From Alkalilimnicola sp. S0819 (GTDB lineage Bacteria > Pseudomonadota > Gammaproteobacteria > Nitrococcales > WHIW01), in NCBI RefSeq assembly GCF_009295635.1, contig NZ_WHIW01000013.1:1-64000 (forward strand): a stretch of DNA of 64,000 nt, written 5' to 3'. The first letter of the stretch is position 1, and each line of letters starts with the position of its first letter. Positions 8,087 through 17,002 of this stretch are shown piece after piece. The notes beneath the pieces were generated by a model. That model ran no database searches and was not told the DNA's origin. It saw only the letters and a list, made by a program, of their open reading frames with translations. The position numbers were made by a program, and so were the translations under genes.

Positions 8087-9439
8087 ATGGACGGGACCCA
8101 TCGCCTTTCGCTGTTTTTCTTGGTGTTCTGCCTGTTTGAATCGGCCCAGGCCATGCAGGGGGCCGCGAATGCCGGTGTCGGTCTGGAGTACAGCGACAAC
8201 CTGGCCCGCTCCAGTGCCGATGGTGACGGCACCTGGGGGGCCATTGCCTGGATGGGTGGAGAGCTGTATGAGGACAGCGAGCGTCTGCAGTTGAGTGCCG
8301 AAAGCGGCCTGCAGTACGAAAATTACTTCAGCAGCGCCATCGACGATGAACTGCTCTTCAGCCTGGATGGCCGGGGACGTTACTGGTTGCTGCCCGGCCG
8401 TCTGAGCTGGATGGCCGAAAATCACTTCCAGCAGGTGCGTATCGAACCACTGCGCACCCGTACGCCGGCCAACCGTCAGGACGCGAATCTCTTCTGGACC
8501 GGCCCGGAATTGCGCTGGCCGGTGAGCGCCGCGGACACCCTGACCCTGGGTGCCCGCTACGGGAACGTCTACTACGAAGATACGCCGGCGGATAATGATC
8601 GGCTGCTGGGGAGCCTGCGTTGGTCCCGGGCGCTGACCCCCACCACCGAGCTCTCCGTCAACTATCAGTTCACGGATGTGCACTACGATGAGAACACCGC
8701 GGTCTACGACCAAGGCCGACTGGTCATGGTCACCGATGATTACAGCCGCAGTGATCTCTACGCCCGACTCGCGTACCGGCTGCCGTTGTGGCGTCTGCGC
8801 ATGGAGGCCGGGCTCACGGAGTTGGATCGGGAGCATCTGGACGATGCCGATGGCCCGCTGTTCGCCGCCCTGCTGCAACGGGATCTGCCACGAGAGGGTT
8901 ACATCGGCCTGCGAGCCAGGCGCCAGTACACCGATAGTGGCGAGACTCTCGCCGGCGAGGCGGCGCTCCCCAGTTTGTTCAACCTGGCTGCGAGCTCCGT
9001 GTTGCAGGACATAATCCTCGAGCAGCGCCTGGATGTATTCGCCGAGCTGAATCGGGATGATTGGTCCCTGCTGGGGGGGGTCTATCGCACCGAAGAGAAT
9101 TTCGAAGAGCTGGAACTTGACCGGAAAGCCTACGGGCTGAGCGCCGAGCTGGCCTATGCGCCCTGGCTGACAGCGCGGGGAGCGGTGTTCTTCCGCTACG
9201 AAGACGAGCGCTACAGCGACATTGACCGGGACGATAACACCTACGCGTTGGGCGTGCGCGCGCAAAAACGGCTGGCCCGTCGCTGGGAGCTGGGGGCCGA
9301 ACTGGGCCACGTAGAGCGGGACAGTAGTGCGGCGGGCTTTGATTTCACCGAATCCCGTGCGCTGCTTTACCTGCGCTTCGGACCCGCCCGCGCGCTGGAT
9401 CCGGAGCGCCGACGCCGTTCTGATTTCGAGCGCTTCTGA
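8087..9439 (+). CDS. Outer-membrane beta-barrel protein of the EPS operon (EpsL-like)
   Basis: 450 residues. A cleavable signal peptide ends at about residue 22 (SAQA). The mature part begins with GVGLEYSDNLARSS, a typical first strand of EPS-operon beta-barrels, and continues with alternating hydrophobic/polar strands rich in Tyr, Arg and Glu, closing with LLYLRFGPAR. In exosortase-type EPS operons a barrel of this kind follows the kinase gene. It may help secretion across the outer membrane, but the role is not established. The start ATG at 8087 is set by the signal peptide. Confidence 0.75.
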   Translation: MDGTHRLSLFFLVFCLFESAQAMQGAANAGVGLEYSDNLARSSADGDGTWGAIAWMGGELYEDSERLQLSAESGLQYENYFSSAIDDELLFSLDGRGRYWLLPGRLSWMAENHFQQVRIEPLRTRTPANRQDANLFWTGPELRWPVSAADTLTLGARYGNVYYEDTPADNDRLLGSLRWSRALTPTTELSVNYQFTDVHYDENTAVYDQGRLVMVTDDYSRSDLYARLAYRLPLWRLRMEAGLTELDREHLDDADGPLFAALLQRDLPREGYIGLRARRQYTDSGETLAGEAALPSLFNLAASSVLQDIILEQRLDVFAELNRDDWSLLGGVYRTEENFEELELDRKAYGLSAELAYAPWLTARGAVFFRYEDERYSDIDRDDNTYALGVRAQKRLARRWELGAELGHVERDSSAAGFDFTESRALLYLRFGPARALDPERRRRSDFERF

Positions 9440-9444
9440 GCGCT

Positions 9445-10374
9445 ATGCCCTTGGCCATTGCCATGCACCCACTGGAGCGGACGCAGCAGGTGACGAGTCT
9501 TTATCCCAGCCGCGCGATCCGCCGGGCGCGGGTCTTTATCGAGTATACCCTGCAACGCCCCGACGGTTTCCTTGCCCTGAGTGGCGCGCGCGGCGCCGGC
9601 AAGTCCAGCCTGCTGCGGGAGGTCACCGAATACCTCCCGGTTTCCACACGGCTCGTGCAATTTTCCGCAGCGGCGTTCGCGCAAGCCAGCGGGCCTCACG
9701 GGGCCACGGAGGCATTGCAGCGTCAATTGCGCGAGGCGCGCCTGGCGCCGCGGGAAGGCGAGCAGTCGGTCTTGCTCTGGGTGGACGATGCGCAGGCGCT
9801 GGGTGAGGCAGCGCTGGGCCGGGTGATGCACCTGGCCGCCGAGGCGAGGGATGTCGATTGGCCGATGCGCGTCATTGTCAGCGGGCAGGGGTTATCGCCC
9901 CGCCTGAGCGACCGCGCGGGCCTGGGCCAGCTGGATACGTATGCCCCATCGCCACTGTATTTGGAACTTTGTGGCCTGGAGGATGCCGAGGTGGCCGGCT
10001 ATCTCGATCATTGGCGGCAAAGTGTCCGCGTAGCACGCGCCCCGCTGTTCCGGGCGGAGGTGCATTCCTTGTTGCACGAGGCCAGCGCCGGCATGCCCGG
10101 GCGCCTCGCTTCCCTGTGTGACAGCTGCCTGCGCCATGCCCGGGATGCGGGCTCCGAATGGGTCGATGAGGCAATGGTGGTAGAGGTGCTGGCAAGAATG
10201 GACCGGCAATCATCCGCTGGCCCCGTCTCGTCGGCTTCGGCCGGTGCTCGGGATCCGCGCTCCGAGGCCCTGCTGGCTGCCGTGGAGCGCCTGTCCGGTG
10301 TCCTGAATGAGTGCGCGGGCTTGATCGAGCATGAGCTGCGATCCATGTCGGAGGGAGTGCGGCCATCGCGCTGA
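9445..10374 (+). CDS. EPS-operon AAA ATPase (ExeA/PEP-CTERM-associated type)
   Basis: 309 residues, predicted cytoplasmic. Walker A GARGAGKSS at 47-55 and Walker B LLWVDDAQ at 110-117 are intact, followed by AAA-type features (VIVSGQ, SPLYLELCGLEDAEVAGYLDH). Related ATPases stand between the barrel and deacetylase genes of exosortase-A EPS operons, and resemble ExeA of type II secretion. The N-terminus is divergent: the usual FGL..PF segment is replaced by MHPLERTQQVTSLYPS. The exact role in polymer assembly is unknown. It begins five bases after the barrel gene. Confidence 0.8.
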   Translation: MPLAIAMHPLERTQQVTSLYPSRAIRRARVFIEYTLQRPDGFLALSGARGAGKSSLLREVTEYLPVSTRLVQFSAAAFAQASGPHGATEALQRQLREARLAPREGEQSVLLWVDDAQALGEAALGRVMHLAAEARDVDWPMRVIVSGQGLSPRLSDRAGLGQLDTYAPSPLYLELCGLEDAEVAGYLDHWRQSVRVARAPLFRAEVHSLLHEASAGMPGRLASLCDSCLRHARDAGSEWVDEAMVVEVLARMDRQSSAGPVSSASAGARDPRSEALLAAVERLSGVLNECAGLIEHELRSMSEGVRPSR

Positions 10375-10397
10375 CGATCGGTACGGGGAGGGGCGGC

Positions 10398-11282
10398 ATG
10401 CACAATGCCATGACAGTGGATGTGGAGGACTACTTCCACGTGGCGGCCTTCGCATCGCGAATCGACCCGGGGGATTGGGATCGATACCCCAGCCGCGTGG
10501 AGGCCAACACCCATCGCTTGCTCGCGCTGTTCGCGGAGCGCCAGGTTCGGGCGACCTGGTTCGTTCTGGGCTGGGTCGCCCGCCGACATCCGCAGCTGGT
10601 CAAGGCCATAGCCGCTGGTGGCCACGAGGTGGCCTGTCATGGCATGAGTCATCAGCTGATCTACCGACAGAGCGTAGCGCGTTTTCGGGCCGAAACCCTG
10701 GCCGCCCGGAAGTTGCTGGAGGATCTTTCCCAGCAGCCCGTGGAGGGTTATCGGGCCGCGAGTTATTCCATCACGCGCCGCTCCCTGTGGGCCTTGGACG
10801 TGCTGGCCGAAGCCGGCTTTCTGTACGATTCCAGCATCTTCCCGGTGCATCACGACCGATACGGCATACCCGGCGCGCCGCGTCGGCCGCATCGGCGGTC
10901 TACCCCCGGTGGCGCCTCCCTGGTGGAATTCCCTCCCGCCACGGCCCGCTTCGGGCCGCTTTGCCTGCCCTGCGCCGGGGGCGGCTATTTCCGGCTCTAT
11001 CCCTATTCGCTCACGCGTTATCTGCTCAAGCGTTGCAATGGGCAGGACGGGCAACCGTTCATGTTCTATCTGCACCCCTGGGAACTGGATCCGGACCAGC
11101 CCCGCTTGCCCGCGGGGCGCTTGAGCCGCTTTCGCCACTATCTGAACCTCCACCGTTGCGAGTCGCGCCTTACGGCCCTGCTGGCGGATTTTCGCTTCAC
11201 CACCGCCCGCCGCGTGCTCGAAGCCGCCGGCCTTCTCGCTGCCCCGGCAGTGCCTGGCGGGGCGGGCGCGGCCTATGCCTAG
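10398..11282 (+). CDS. Polysaccharide deacetylase, PEP-CTERM EPS locus type
   Basis: 294 residues of the NodB/carbohydrate-esterase-4 fold. It would remove N- or O-acetyl groups from the polymer or its precursors. Metal-site motifs: TVDVEDYFH near the N-terminus (Asp8, Asp11), the CHGMSHQ pair of histidines, and EGYRAASYSIT. The segment FLYDSSIFPVHHDRYG is characteristic of the deacetylase subfamily found in exosortase-associated EPS operons. No signal peptide is visible, so a cytoplasmic action is likely. It overlaps the VanZ-like gene by eight bases. Confidence 0.88.
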   Translation: MHNAMTVDVEDYFHVAAFASRIDPGDWDRYPSRVEANTHRLLALFAERQVRATWFVLGWVARRHPQLVKAIAAGGHEVACHGMSHQLIYRQSVARFRAETLAARKLLEDLSQQPVEGYRAASYSITRRSLWALDVLAEAGFLYDSSIFPVHHDRYGIPGAPRRPHRRSTPGGASLVEFPPATARFGPLCLPCAGGGYFRLYPYSLTRYLLKRCNGQDGQPFMFYLHPWELDPDQPRLPAGRLSRFRHYLNLHRCESRLTALLADFRFTTARRVLEAAGLLAAPAVPGGAGAAYA

Positions 11283-11640
11283 CCGGGCGCGCTTCGGGTT
11301 GCTCTGGGCGGTACTCGGGCTGATGACCGTCGTACTCAGCCTCTTGCCCGGGGGCGGGGACTGGTTGGGCCGTTGGACCAGTGCGGGGCATCTGCCGGCA
11401 TACGCCGTACTTACCGCCGCCGGTGCCTGGGCACGGCCCGGCCTGTTGGCGTCCCGCGGAGCCAGCCTTGCCCTGGCGGCCGCTGGGGCGCTGCTGCTGG
11501 GTGTGAGCATGGAACTACTACAGCCGCTGTTCGGCCGGCAGGCCTCCTGGCTGGATCTGGGGCTCAATATGCTCGGCGTCGGCTTGGGGCTGGTGCTGGC
11601 CGAGCTCGGCTGGCAGCGATACGCTCGGGTGGGCGGCTGA
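11275..11640 (+). CDS. VanZ family membrane protein
   Basis: 121-residue inner-membrane protein with about four hydrophobic segments and the VanZ-like signature SMELLQPLFGRQASWLDLGLN, with conserved Glu and Asp. VanZ-like domains occur in EPS operons; the function is not known. In this operon it stands between the deacetylase and amidotransferase genes, a region where an exosortase gene might be looked for, but it has no exosortase Cys, Arg or His motifs. Overlaps on both sides (ATG inside the previous stop region; next start ATGA) indicate tight translational coupling. Confidence 0.85.
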   Translation: MPSRARFGLLWAVLGLMTVVLSLLPGGGDWLGRWTSAGHLPAYAVLTAAGAWARPGLLASRGASLALAAAGALLLGVSMELLQPLFGRQASWLDLGLNMLGVGLGLVLAELGWQRYARVGG

Positions 11641-13619
11641 TGTGTGGGCTGGCGGGTATCCTGGCGTGGCGGGCGGCGCCGCCGCAGCACAGCGAATTGG
11701 CGAGCATGGTGCGCATGCTGGCGCACCGCGGCCCCGATGCGATAGGGCTGCACCGGGTCGGCCCGCTTGCCCTGGGGCACGCACGCCTGGGCATCGTCGA
11801 CAAGGCGGGCGGTGTTCAGCCCTGGCTGGACAAGAAAAGTGGAATCGCCCTGGTTTTCGCCGGCGAGATCTTCAACTATCTCGAATTGCGCGAGGAGTTG
11901 CGCCGCCGCGGTGAGCACTTCGAAGGCCGCTCCGATACCGAGGTGCTGCTCAAGGCCTATCTGCGTCATGGCTCCGATTTCGTGCAGCGGCTCAATGGTC
12001 AATTCGCCATCGCGCTGTGGGACCCCCGCCCGCGCGAGCTGCTCCTGTTTCGCGACCGCGTCGGTATAGCACCGCTGTTTTACCGCGAGGATCAGGGCCG
12101 TTTGCTGTTCGCCTCCGAAGCCAAGGCCTTTCTGCCGGTACAGCGGGAGGCGCCGCGGCTGAATCCCGAGGTGCTCGACCAGATCTTCACCTTCTGGGCT
12201 CCCGGCGGCGCGGATTCCCTGTTTGCCTCGGTGAAAAGCGTGCCCCCGGGGCACATGCTGCGCGTACGCCATGGCCGGCTACGGCTCCAGCCTTACTGGG
12301 ACTGGCGTTTTCCCGTGCAAGGCGATCATGAGCAAGGAGACGAAGCCACACTGGCCGAGCAGTTGCATGCCTTGCTCGACGACGCCGTGCGTTTGCGGCT
12401 GCGGGCCGAGGTGCCGCTGGCCGGTTATCTCTCCGGGGGGCTGGATTCGGCGGCCATCAGCGCGCTGGCCCGCACCGGCGGGCGGGGGCTGGCGACCTTT
12501 TCGGTCGCCTTCGATCAGGCACCCTTCGATGAGTCCGCAGAGCAAGGTTTTCTCAGCGCGGCGCTGGGTACTCATCACCACACACTGCGGCTCACCCCCC
12601 AGGCCATCGCCGAGGGCTTCCCGGCGCTGGTCTGGCATACCGAACAGCCGCTGCTGCGTACCGCGCCCGCGCCGCTCATGCAACTTGCCGCGCAGGTACG
12701 TCGGAGCGGGGCGAAAGTGGTCTTGAGCGGCGAGGGGGCCGACGAGGTGCTGGGTGGCTACGAGATCTTCAAGGAGGCGAAGATCCGCGCATACTGGGCG
12801 CGGCAGCCGCAATCGCGCCGGCGCCCCCTGTTGCTGCGGACCCTCTACCCGTACCTGCCCATGCAGAGCGCGCGCGGTTACGTGGAGCGATTCTTCGCCC
12901 AGGGCCTGGATCAGCCGGATAGCCCCTTGTTCTCGCATTTGCCGCGCTGGGCCAGCACCGCACGCGCGAAATACTTCTACTCCGATGCGCTGCGCCTGAC
13001 GCTTTCGCAACGGGGGAGCGACCCGCTGGCCACCCTGCTCGCCACACTGCCCACGGCCATGAAGGAATGGACGGCGCTGGCGCGAGCCCAGTATCTGGAG
13101 GCCAGGCTGTTGCTGCCCGGCTATCTGCTCAGCGCCCAGGGGGATCGGCTGCTGGCCGCCCACGGCCTCGAGGGGCGTTATCCCTACCTGGATCATCGCC
13201 TGATCGAGTTCGCCGCGCGGCTGGCGCCGCGCCACAAGCTGCGGGTGCTGCGTGAAAAGCACCTGCTGCGCCTCGCTCTTCGCGCGGTGCTCCCCGAGCA
13301 GGCCCTGCGACGCGGCAAACACGCGTACCGAGCACCGGATGCTGAGGTGTTGCGGGCATTGCTCACCAGAGAACCCGCCGCGGACCTGCTATCGCCAGCG
13401 GCGCTGAGGGCGAGCGACCTGTTCGATCCCCGGCGAGTGCAGGGGCTGCGCCGAAAGATCGGCACCGGGCGGCCCTGCTCGGCGTCCGATCAGGCCGCGC
13501 TGTGCGGGGTTTTAACCACCCAGCTGTGGCACCACCTATTCGTTGAAGGCCATTGGCAGTCCGGGCGGCAAGCTAACAACTTCAAGGACGATGACCTGCG
13601 ACAGATTGAGGGGGCGTGA
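11640..13619 (+). CDS. AsnB-like glutamine amidotransferase of the EPS operon
   Basis: 659 residues. A class-II glutaminase domain begins MCGLAGIL with nucleophile Cys2 (HRGPD 29-33, DTEVLLKAY 99-107, LNGQFAIALWD 118-128). An asparagine-synthetase domain follows with the ATP-pyrophosphatase loop SGGLDS at 265-270 and GEGADEVLGGY further on. Family members amidate a carboxylate using glutamine-derived ammonia; in EPS loci the substrate is probably a sugar acid or linked group. Residue 74 is Ala (VFAGEIFN) where AsnB has Asn in the oxyanion hole. The ATG at 11640 overlaps the VanZ stop and gives the required N-terminal cysteine. Confidence 0.88.
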   Translation: MCGLAGILAWRAAPPQHSELASMVRMLAHRGPDAIGLHRVGPLALGHARLGIVDKAGGVQPWLDKKSGIALVFAGEIFNYLELREELRRRGEHFEGRSDTEVLLKAYLRHGSDFVQRLNGQFAIALWDPRPRELLLFRDRVGIAPLFYREDQGRLLFASEAKAFLPVQREAPRLNPEVLDQIFTFWAPGGADSLFASVKSVPPGHMLRVRHGRLRLQPYWDWRFPVQGDHEQGDEATLAEQLHALLDDAVRLRLRAEVPLAGYLSGGLDSAAISALARTGGRGLATFSVAFDQAPFDESAEQGFLSAALGTHHHTLRLTPQAIAEGFPALVWHTEQPLLRTAPAPLMQLAAQVRRSGAKVVLSGEGADEVLGGYEIFKEAKIRAYWARQPQSRRRPLLLRTLYPYLPMQSARGYVERFFAQGLDQPDSPLFSHLPRWASTARAKYFYSDALRLTLSQRGSDPLATLLATLPTAMKEWTALARAQYLEARLLLPGYLLSAQGDRLLAAHGLEGRYPYLDHRLIEFAARLAPRHKLRVLREKHLLRLALRAVLPEQALRRGKHAYRAPDAEVLRALLTREPAADLLSPAALRASDLFDPRRVQGLRRKIGTGRPCSASDQAALCGVLTTQLWHHLFVEGHWQSGRQANNFKDDDLRQIEGA

Positions 13620-13620
13620 C

Positions 13621-13884
13621 ATGCTGCGGCGGCAACAACTCCGACGGTTCATCCTGGAGAACTACCTATTCACCGATGAACAGTGCGCCTTGGGCGACGA
13701 TGACTCGTTTCTCGAGCGGGAAATTCTCGATTCCACCGGCATCATGGAACTGATCCTTTTCCTGGAGGAGCAGTACGGCATCACGGTGGAAGAGCAGGAA
13801 ATGACGCCGGATAACCTGGATTCGGTAAGCCGCTTGCTCGATTACCTGCAGCGCAAGCAGTCCGCCATTGCGGTGGGCCACTGA
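13621..13884 (+). CDS. Acyl carrier protein
   Basis: 87-residue acidic, helical protein. The 4'-phosphopantetheine attachment serine is Ser38 in ILDSTGIMEL, a DS(T)G variant of the usual DSL. The rest (FLEEQYGITVEEQEMTPDNLDSV) matches the helix II-III pattern of carrier proteins. It sits between the amidotransferase and an acyl-CoA ligase, so it probably carries an acyl or aminoacyl group activated by the next gene's product. It is not the fatty-acid ACP, whose fab neighbours are absent. Confidence 0.9.
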   Translation: MLRRQQLRRFILENYLFTDEQCALGDDDSFLEREILDSTGIMELILFLEEQYGITVEEQEMTPDNLDSVSRLLDYLQRKQSAIAVGH

Positions 13885-13885
13885 G

Positions 13886-15388
13886 ATGGGCGCCCTCCTG
13901 CTCGAGCGCCTGGGGCAGCACGCCCGCCAGCGGGGGCAGGCCACGGCGCTGGTGTATGGCGACGCCCGGCTACGATACGCGGAACTGTGGGACCAGGTGC
14001 GGCGCTTGGCGGCCTGGTATCGCTGCCGGGGCCTGCGGCCGGGTGAGCGGGTCGCGGTGCTCATGCACAATCGCCCGGAATACGTCGTGGCCTACTATGC
14101 GGCATGGGCCGCGGGCCTGGTCGCGGTGGGCCTGAACGCCGCCTGTCGGGCTGGGGAGTTGCTGCATTGCCTGCAGCACAGTGGCGCGCGCCTGCTGGTG
14201 GCGGAAGGCGCTCACCGGGCCTTGCCGGAGCTGGGCCGGCGCTGGCTCGGGGACATGCTGCTCACGGCGCCGGCACGGGTGACCTCGGTGCCTTGGCACG
14301 ATGCCTTGGCGACCGAACCGGCCACCCCATCCGCGCCGGCCCCGGATGCTCTGGCCGCATTGGTCTATACCTCGGGCACCACCGGCCCGCCGAAGGGCGT
14401 GATGCTCGGCCATGGTGCTTTCGCGGCCAATGCCGATGCCATTGTCCAAAGTTTGCGCCTGCGCCCCACCGACAAGGCGTTGGCCTTGCTGCCGCTGCAC
14501 TACGCCTATGGCGGCTCGGTAATGCACAGCCACTTGGCCGTGGGCGCGGGCCTGTTGCTGGAGAGCAGCCTGGTCTATCCCCGCGAAGTTCTGGCGCGGA
14601 TGGAGCGGGAAGGCGTCACGGGTCTGCCGGCCGTGGCCCCTACCCTCAGTCTGCTGCTCAGTCCCGCGCGGCTGCACGAGTTTCCCCTGGGGCACCTTCG
14701 CTATATCACCCATGCCGGCGGCCCCATCGCCTGGGCCAGCGTGCGGCGTATCCGCGCCGCCCTGCCGCATGCCGCCTTTTACCTGATGTACGGCCAGACC
14801 GAAGCCACCGCCAGATTGTGCTGTCTGCCCCCCGGGCAGATCGACGAAAAGCCCGGTGCCGTGGGGTATCCGGTATCCGGCGTGCGCCTTGGCATCCGCG
14901 ACCAGGCCGGTCGCGCCTTGCCCCCTGGCGAGGTGGGTGAGATCTGGGCCAGCGGCGCCAACATCATGCTGGGTTACTGGGGGGATCCGCGGGGCAGCGC
15001 ACAAGTCCTTCGTGGAGGCTGGTTGCGCACCGGGGACCTGGGCCATATGGACGATGATGGCTGCCTGTATCTGGACGGTCGCGTCGGCGACATCATCAAG
15101 ACGGGCGCCCACCGGGTGAGCCCCGTCGAGATCGAATCCGTCATCGGCCAGATCGACGGCGTCGAGGAGGTCTGTGTCAGCGCGGTGGGGGATGATTTGC
15201 TGGGGCAGGTGATTCATGCCCGCATCGTGCCGCGCCCGGGTGCGCGGCTTCAGGCCGGTCGCATTCGCGGTCACTGCCGAAGCCGCTTGGCCAGCTACAA
15301 GGTGCCCCGGCAGGTGGAGTTCTGCCAGGCCCTACCACGCAGCAATGGCGGCAAAGTGCTGAGAAGCTCAGGAGAGATCAGGCCATGA
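13886..15388 (+). CDS. Acyl-CoA/acyl-ACP ligase (AMP-forming), PEP-CTERM EPS type
   Basis: 500 residues of the adenylate-forming ANL superfamily. Signature YTSGTTGPPKG at 161-171, YGQTEA at 302-307, LRTGDLG at 379-385, and a C-terminal domain with GRVGDIIKTGAHRV and a conserved lysine near the end (NGGKVL). It would adenylate a carboxylic acid and load it on the neighbouring ACP or CoA. Similar ligases, next to an ACP and amidotransferase, are a regular part of exosortase-A EPS operons. The ATG at 13886 lies two bases after the ACP stop; an earlier TTG would overlap. The stop overlaps the following gene (ATGA). Confidence 0.87.
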   Translation: MGALLLERLGQHARQRGQATALVYGDARLRYAELWDQVRRLAAWYRCRGLRPGERVAVLMHNRPEYVVAYYAAWAAGLVAVGLNAACRAGELLHCLQHSGARLLVAEGAHRALPELGRRWLGDMLLTAPARVTSVPWHDALATEPATPSAPAPDALAALVYTSGTTGPPKGVMLGHGAFAANADAIVQSLRLRPTDKALALLPLHYAYGGSVMHSHLAVGAGLLLESSLVYPREVLARMEREGVTGLPAVAPTLSLLLSPARLHEFPLGHLRYITHAGGPIAWASVRRIRAALPHAAFYLMYGQTEATARLCCLPPGQIDEKPGAVGYPVSGVRLGIRDQAGRALPPGEVGEIWASGANIMLGYWGDPRGSAQVLRGGWLRTGDLGHMDDDGCLYLDGRVGDIIKTGAHRVSPVEIESVIGQIDGVEEVCVSAVGDDLLGQVIHARIVPRPGARLQAGRIRGHCRSRLASYKVPRQVEFCQALPRSNGGKVLRSSGEIRP

Positions 15389-16404
15389 AGACCGACGATC
15401 CCTGGCGGGAATGCCAGGCGGACCGGCTCCAGCGCGCACTGGATCTGGATGAGCCGCTGGAGGTGCGCAAGATCCGCAGGAGTATCCGCGATCTGCTGCG
15501 TGCCCGGCTGCATAAACGCGGCGTGGTGGTGGCGCTGTCCGGTGGCATCGACAGCTCCGTGTGCGCGGCCTTGGCGGCGGAGGCGTTGGGGCCTCAGCGG
15601 GTGTTCGGCCTGCTCCTGCCGGAACGGGAATCCTCCTCCGGGAGTCTGGAGCGGGGCAAGCTGCTGTGCGGGCACCTGGGGTTGCGGCACCGGATCCACG
15701 ACCTGAGCGCGGCGCTGGAAGCGGTGGGCTGCTACCGGGAGCGAGATCAGGCCATACGCCGGCTGTTCCCCGACTATGGACCCGCCTGGCGGAGCAAGAT
15801 CGTGATCGGGGATTTCGGTGCCGGTGCCTTGCATCACTTCCGCCTGGTGGTGGAAGACCCGAGCGGTGTCGTGCACGAACGTCGGCTGGGGTTGCGGGAG
15901 TATCTGCAGATTGTCGCCGCCACCAATTACAAGCAGCGCCTGCGCAAGTCCGTGGAGTACTTCCACGCCGACCGGCTCAACTACGCGGTGCTGGGCACCG
16001 CAAGTCGGTTGGAGTACGACCAGGGTTTCTTCGTCAAGAACGGCGATGGTTCCGCCGATCTCAAGCCGATCGCTCATCTGTACAAGGTGCAGGTTTACGC
16101 CCTGGCCCGCTATCTGGGGCTGCCGGCGGCCATCTGCTCCGCCATTCCCACCACCGATACCTACAGCCTTCCCCAAGGGCAGGACGAATTCTATTTCTCC
16201 CTGCCCTACGACAAGATGGACCTCGCTCTGTGGGCCTATAACCACGACGTGCCTCCTCCTACCCTGGCCCCGGCCCTGGCCTTGAGCCGCGAGCAGACAG
16301 AACGGGTCTATCGGGATATCGAGGCGAAACGGCGCGCCACGCGCTATCAGCATGCCCCGCCTCTGCTCACCGAGGCCGTTCCCCAAGTGAACGCCATGGT
16401 CTGA
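15385..16404 (+). CDS. NAD-synthase-like N-type ATP pyrophosphatase
   Basis: 339 residues. SGGIDSS (52-58) is the ATP-pyrophosphatase loop. The block at 178-232 (YKQRLRKSVEYFH, LNYAVLGTASRLE, GFFVKNGDGSADLKPI) matches NadE closely, as does the DEFYFSLPY region. It has no glutaminase domain, so it would use free ammonia or ammonia from a partner. A housekeeping NAD synthase role is possible, but placement inside an EPS operon beside an AsnB-like enzyme suggests amide formation on a nucleotide-activated or carrier-bound acid (inference). NadE-like proteins are known in some sugar-modification loci. Confidence 0.82.
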   Translation: MKTDDPWRECQADRLQRALDLDEPLEVRKIRRSIRDLLRARLHKRGVVVALSGGIDSSVCAALAAEALGPQRVFGLLLPERESSSGSLERGKLLCGHLGLRHRIHDLSAALEAVGCYRERDQAIRRLFPDYGPAWRSKIVIGDFGAGALHHFRLVVEDPSGVVHERRLGLREYLQIVAATNYKQRLRKSVEYFHADRLNYAVLGTASRLEYDQGFFVKNGDGSADLKPIAHLYKVQVYALARYLGLPAAICSAIPTTDTYSLPQGQDEFYFSLPYDKMDLALWAYNHDVPPPTLAPALALSREQTERVYRDIEAKRRATRYQHAPPLLTEAVPQVNAMV

Positions 16405-16417
16405 CAGGGGGGTGGCC

Positions 16418-17002
16418 ATGTCATATCGGCACAAGAAATGGATCGTGCGTGCCTTGCACCTGCTCACCTTCCCGTTCTCGCTGATCAGCTTGGTCGCCTA
16501 TCGCCGGTGGGGCAGCGAGGCGCCGTTCCAGTTCAGCGCGCGTCTGCTGAGTCTGGTTCCGGGGTACTTGGGGCGTTACCTGCGCTGCAGCTTCTACGTG
16601 GTCACGCTCCCCGCCTGCGCTCATGATCTGGCGGTGGATTTCTGCTCCTGGTTCGCGCACCCCACGGCCCGGGTTGGTCGCGGTGTGGTCATCGCCAGCT
16701 TCAGCATCATAGGGACGGCCACCCTGGCCGATGAGGTGCTCGTCGCAAGCCGCGTATCGGTTCTGAGCGGCAAGCAGCAGCATCCGCGCGGAGGTGACGG
16801 TGGCCGTGGTGGCCAGCCGCGCTACCAGCGGGTCACCGTGGGGAAGGGGAGTTGGCTGGGGGAGGGGTGCGTTGTCATGGCCGATGTGGGGGCGCGCTGC
16901 GTGGTTTCCGCCGGCAGCGTGGTGACCCGGCCCATGCCGGATCATGCCAGTGCGGTGGGCAATCCGGCCCGCTTCATGAGACTGAGCGAGGAGGCGGCAT
17001 GA
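16418..17002 (+). CDS. Left-handed beta-helix (hexapeptide-repeat) acyltransferase
   Basis: 194 residues of the LbH acyltransferase class (serine O-acetyltransferase / colanic-acid acetyltransferase type). Hexapeptide periodicity is visible from PTARVGRGVVIASFSIIG onward, ending with VSAGSVVTRPMPDHASAVGNPARF, the canonical final coil. It probably transfers an acetyl or acyl group to a sugar of the polymer. The N-terminal 65 residues are basic and hydrophobic. An ATG at 16418 five bases after AGGGGGG is preferred over a GTG at 16412. The stop overlaps the next start (ATGA). Confidence 0.85.
   Translation: MSYRHKKWIVRALHLLTFPFSLISLVAYRRWGSEAPFQFSARLLSLVPGYLGRYLRCSFYVVTLPACAHDLAVDFCSWFAHPTARVGRGVVIASFSIIGTATLADEVLVASRVSVLSGKQQHPRGGDGGRGGQPRYQRVTVGKGSWLGEGCVVMADVGARCVVSAGSVVTRPMPDHASAVGNPARFMRLSEEAA

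Noticed and set aside
7670-12272. Antisense reading frames of 546 and 754 codons over the barrel, ATPase, deacetylase and amidotransferase genes
   Set aside because: Gln/Pro/Arg-rich composition typical of reversed GC-rich genes, and the plus-strand genes have clear domains.
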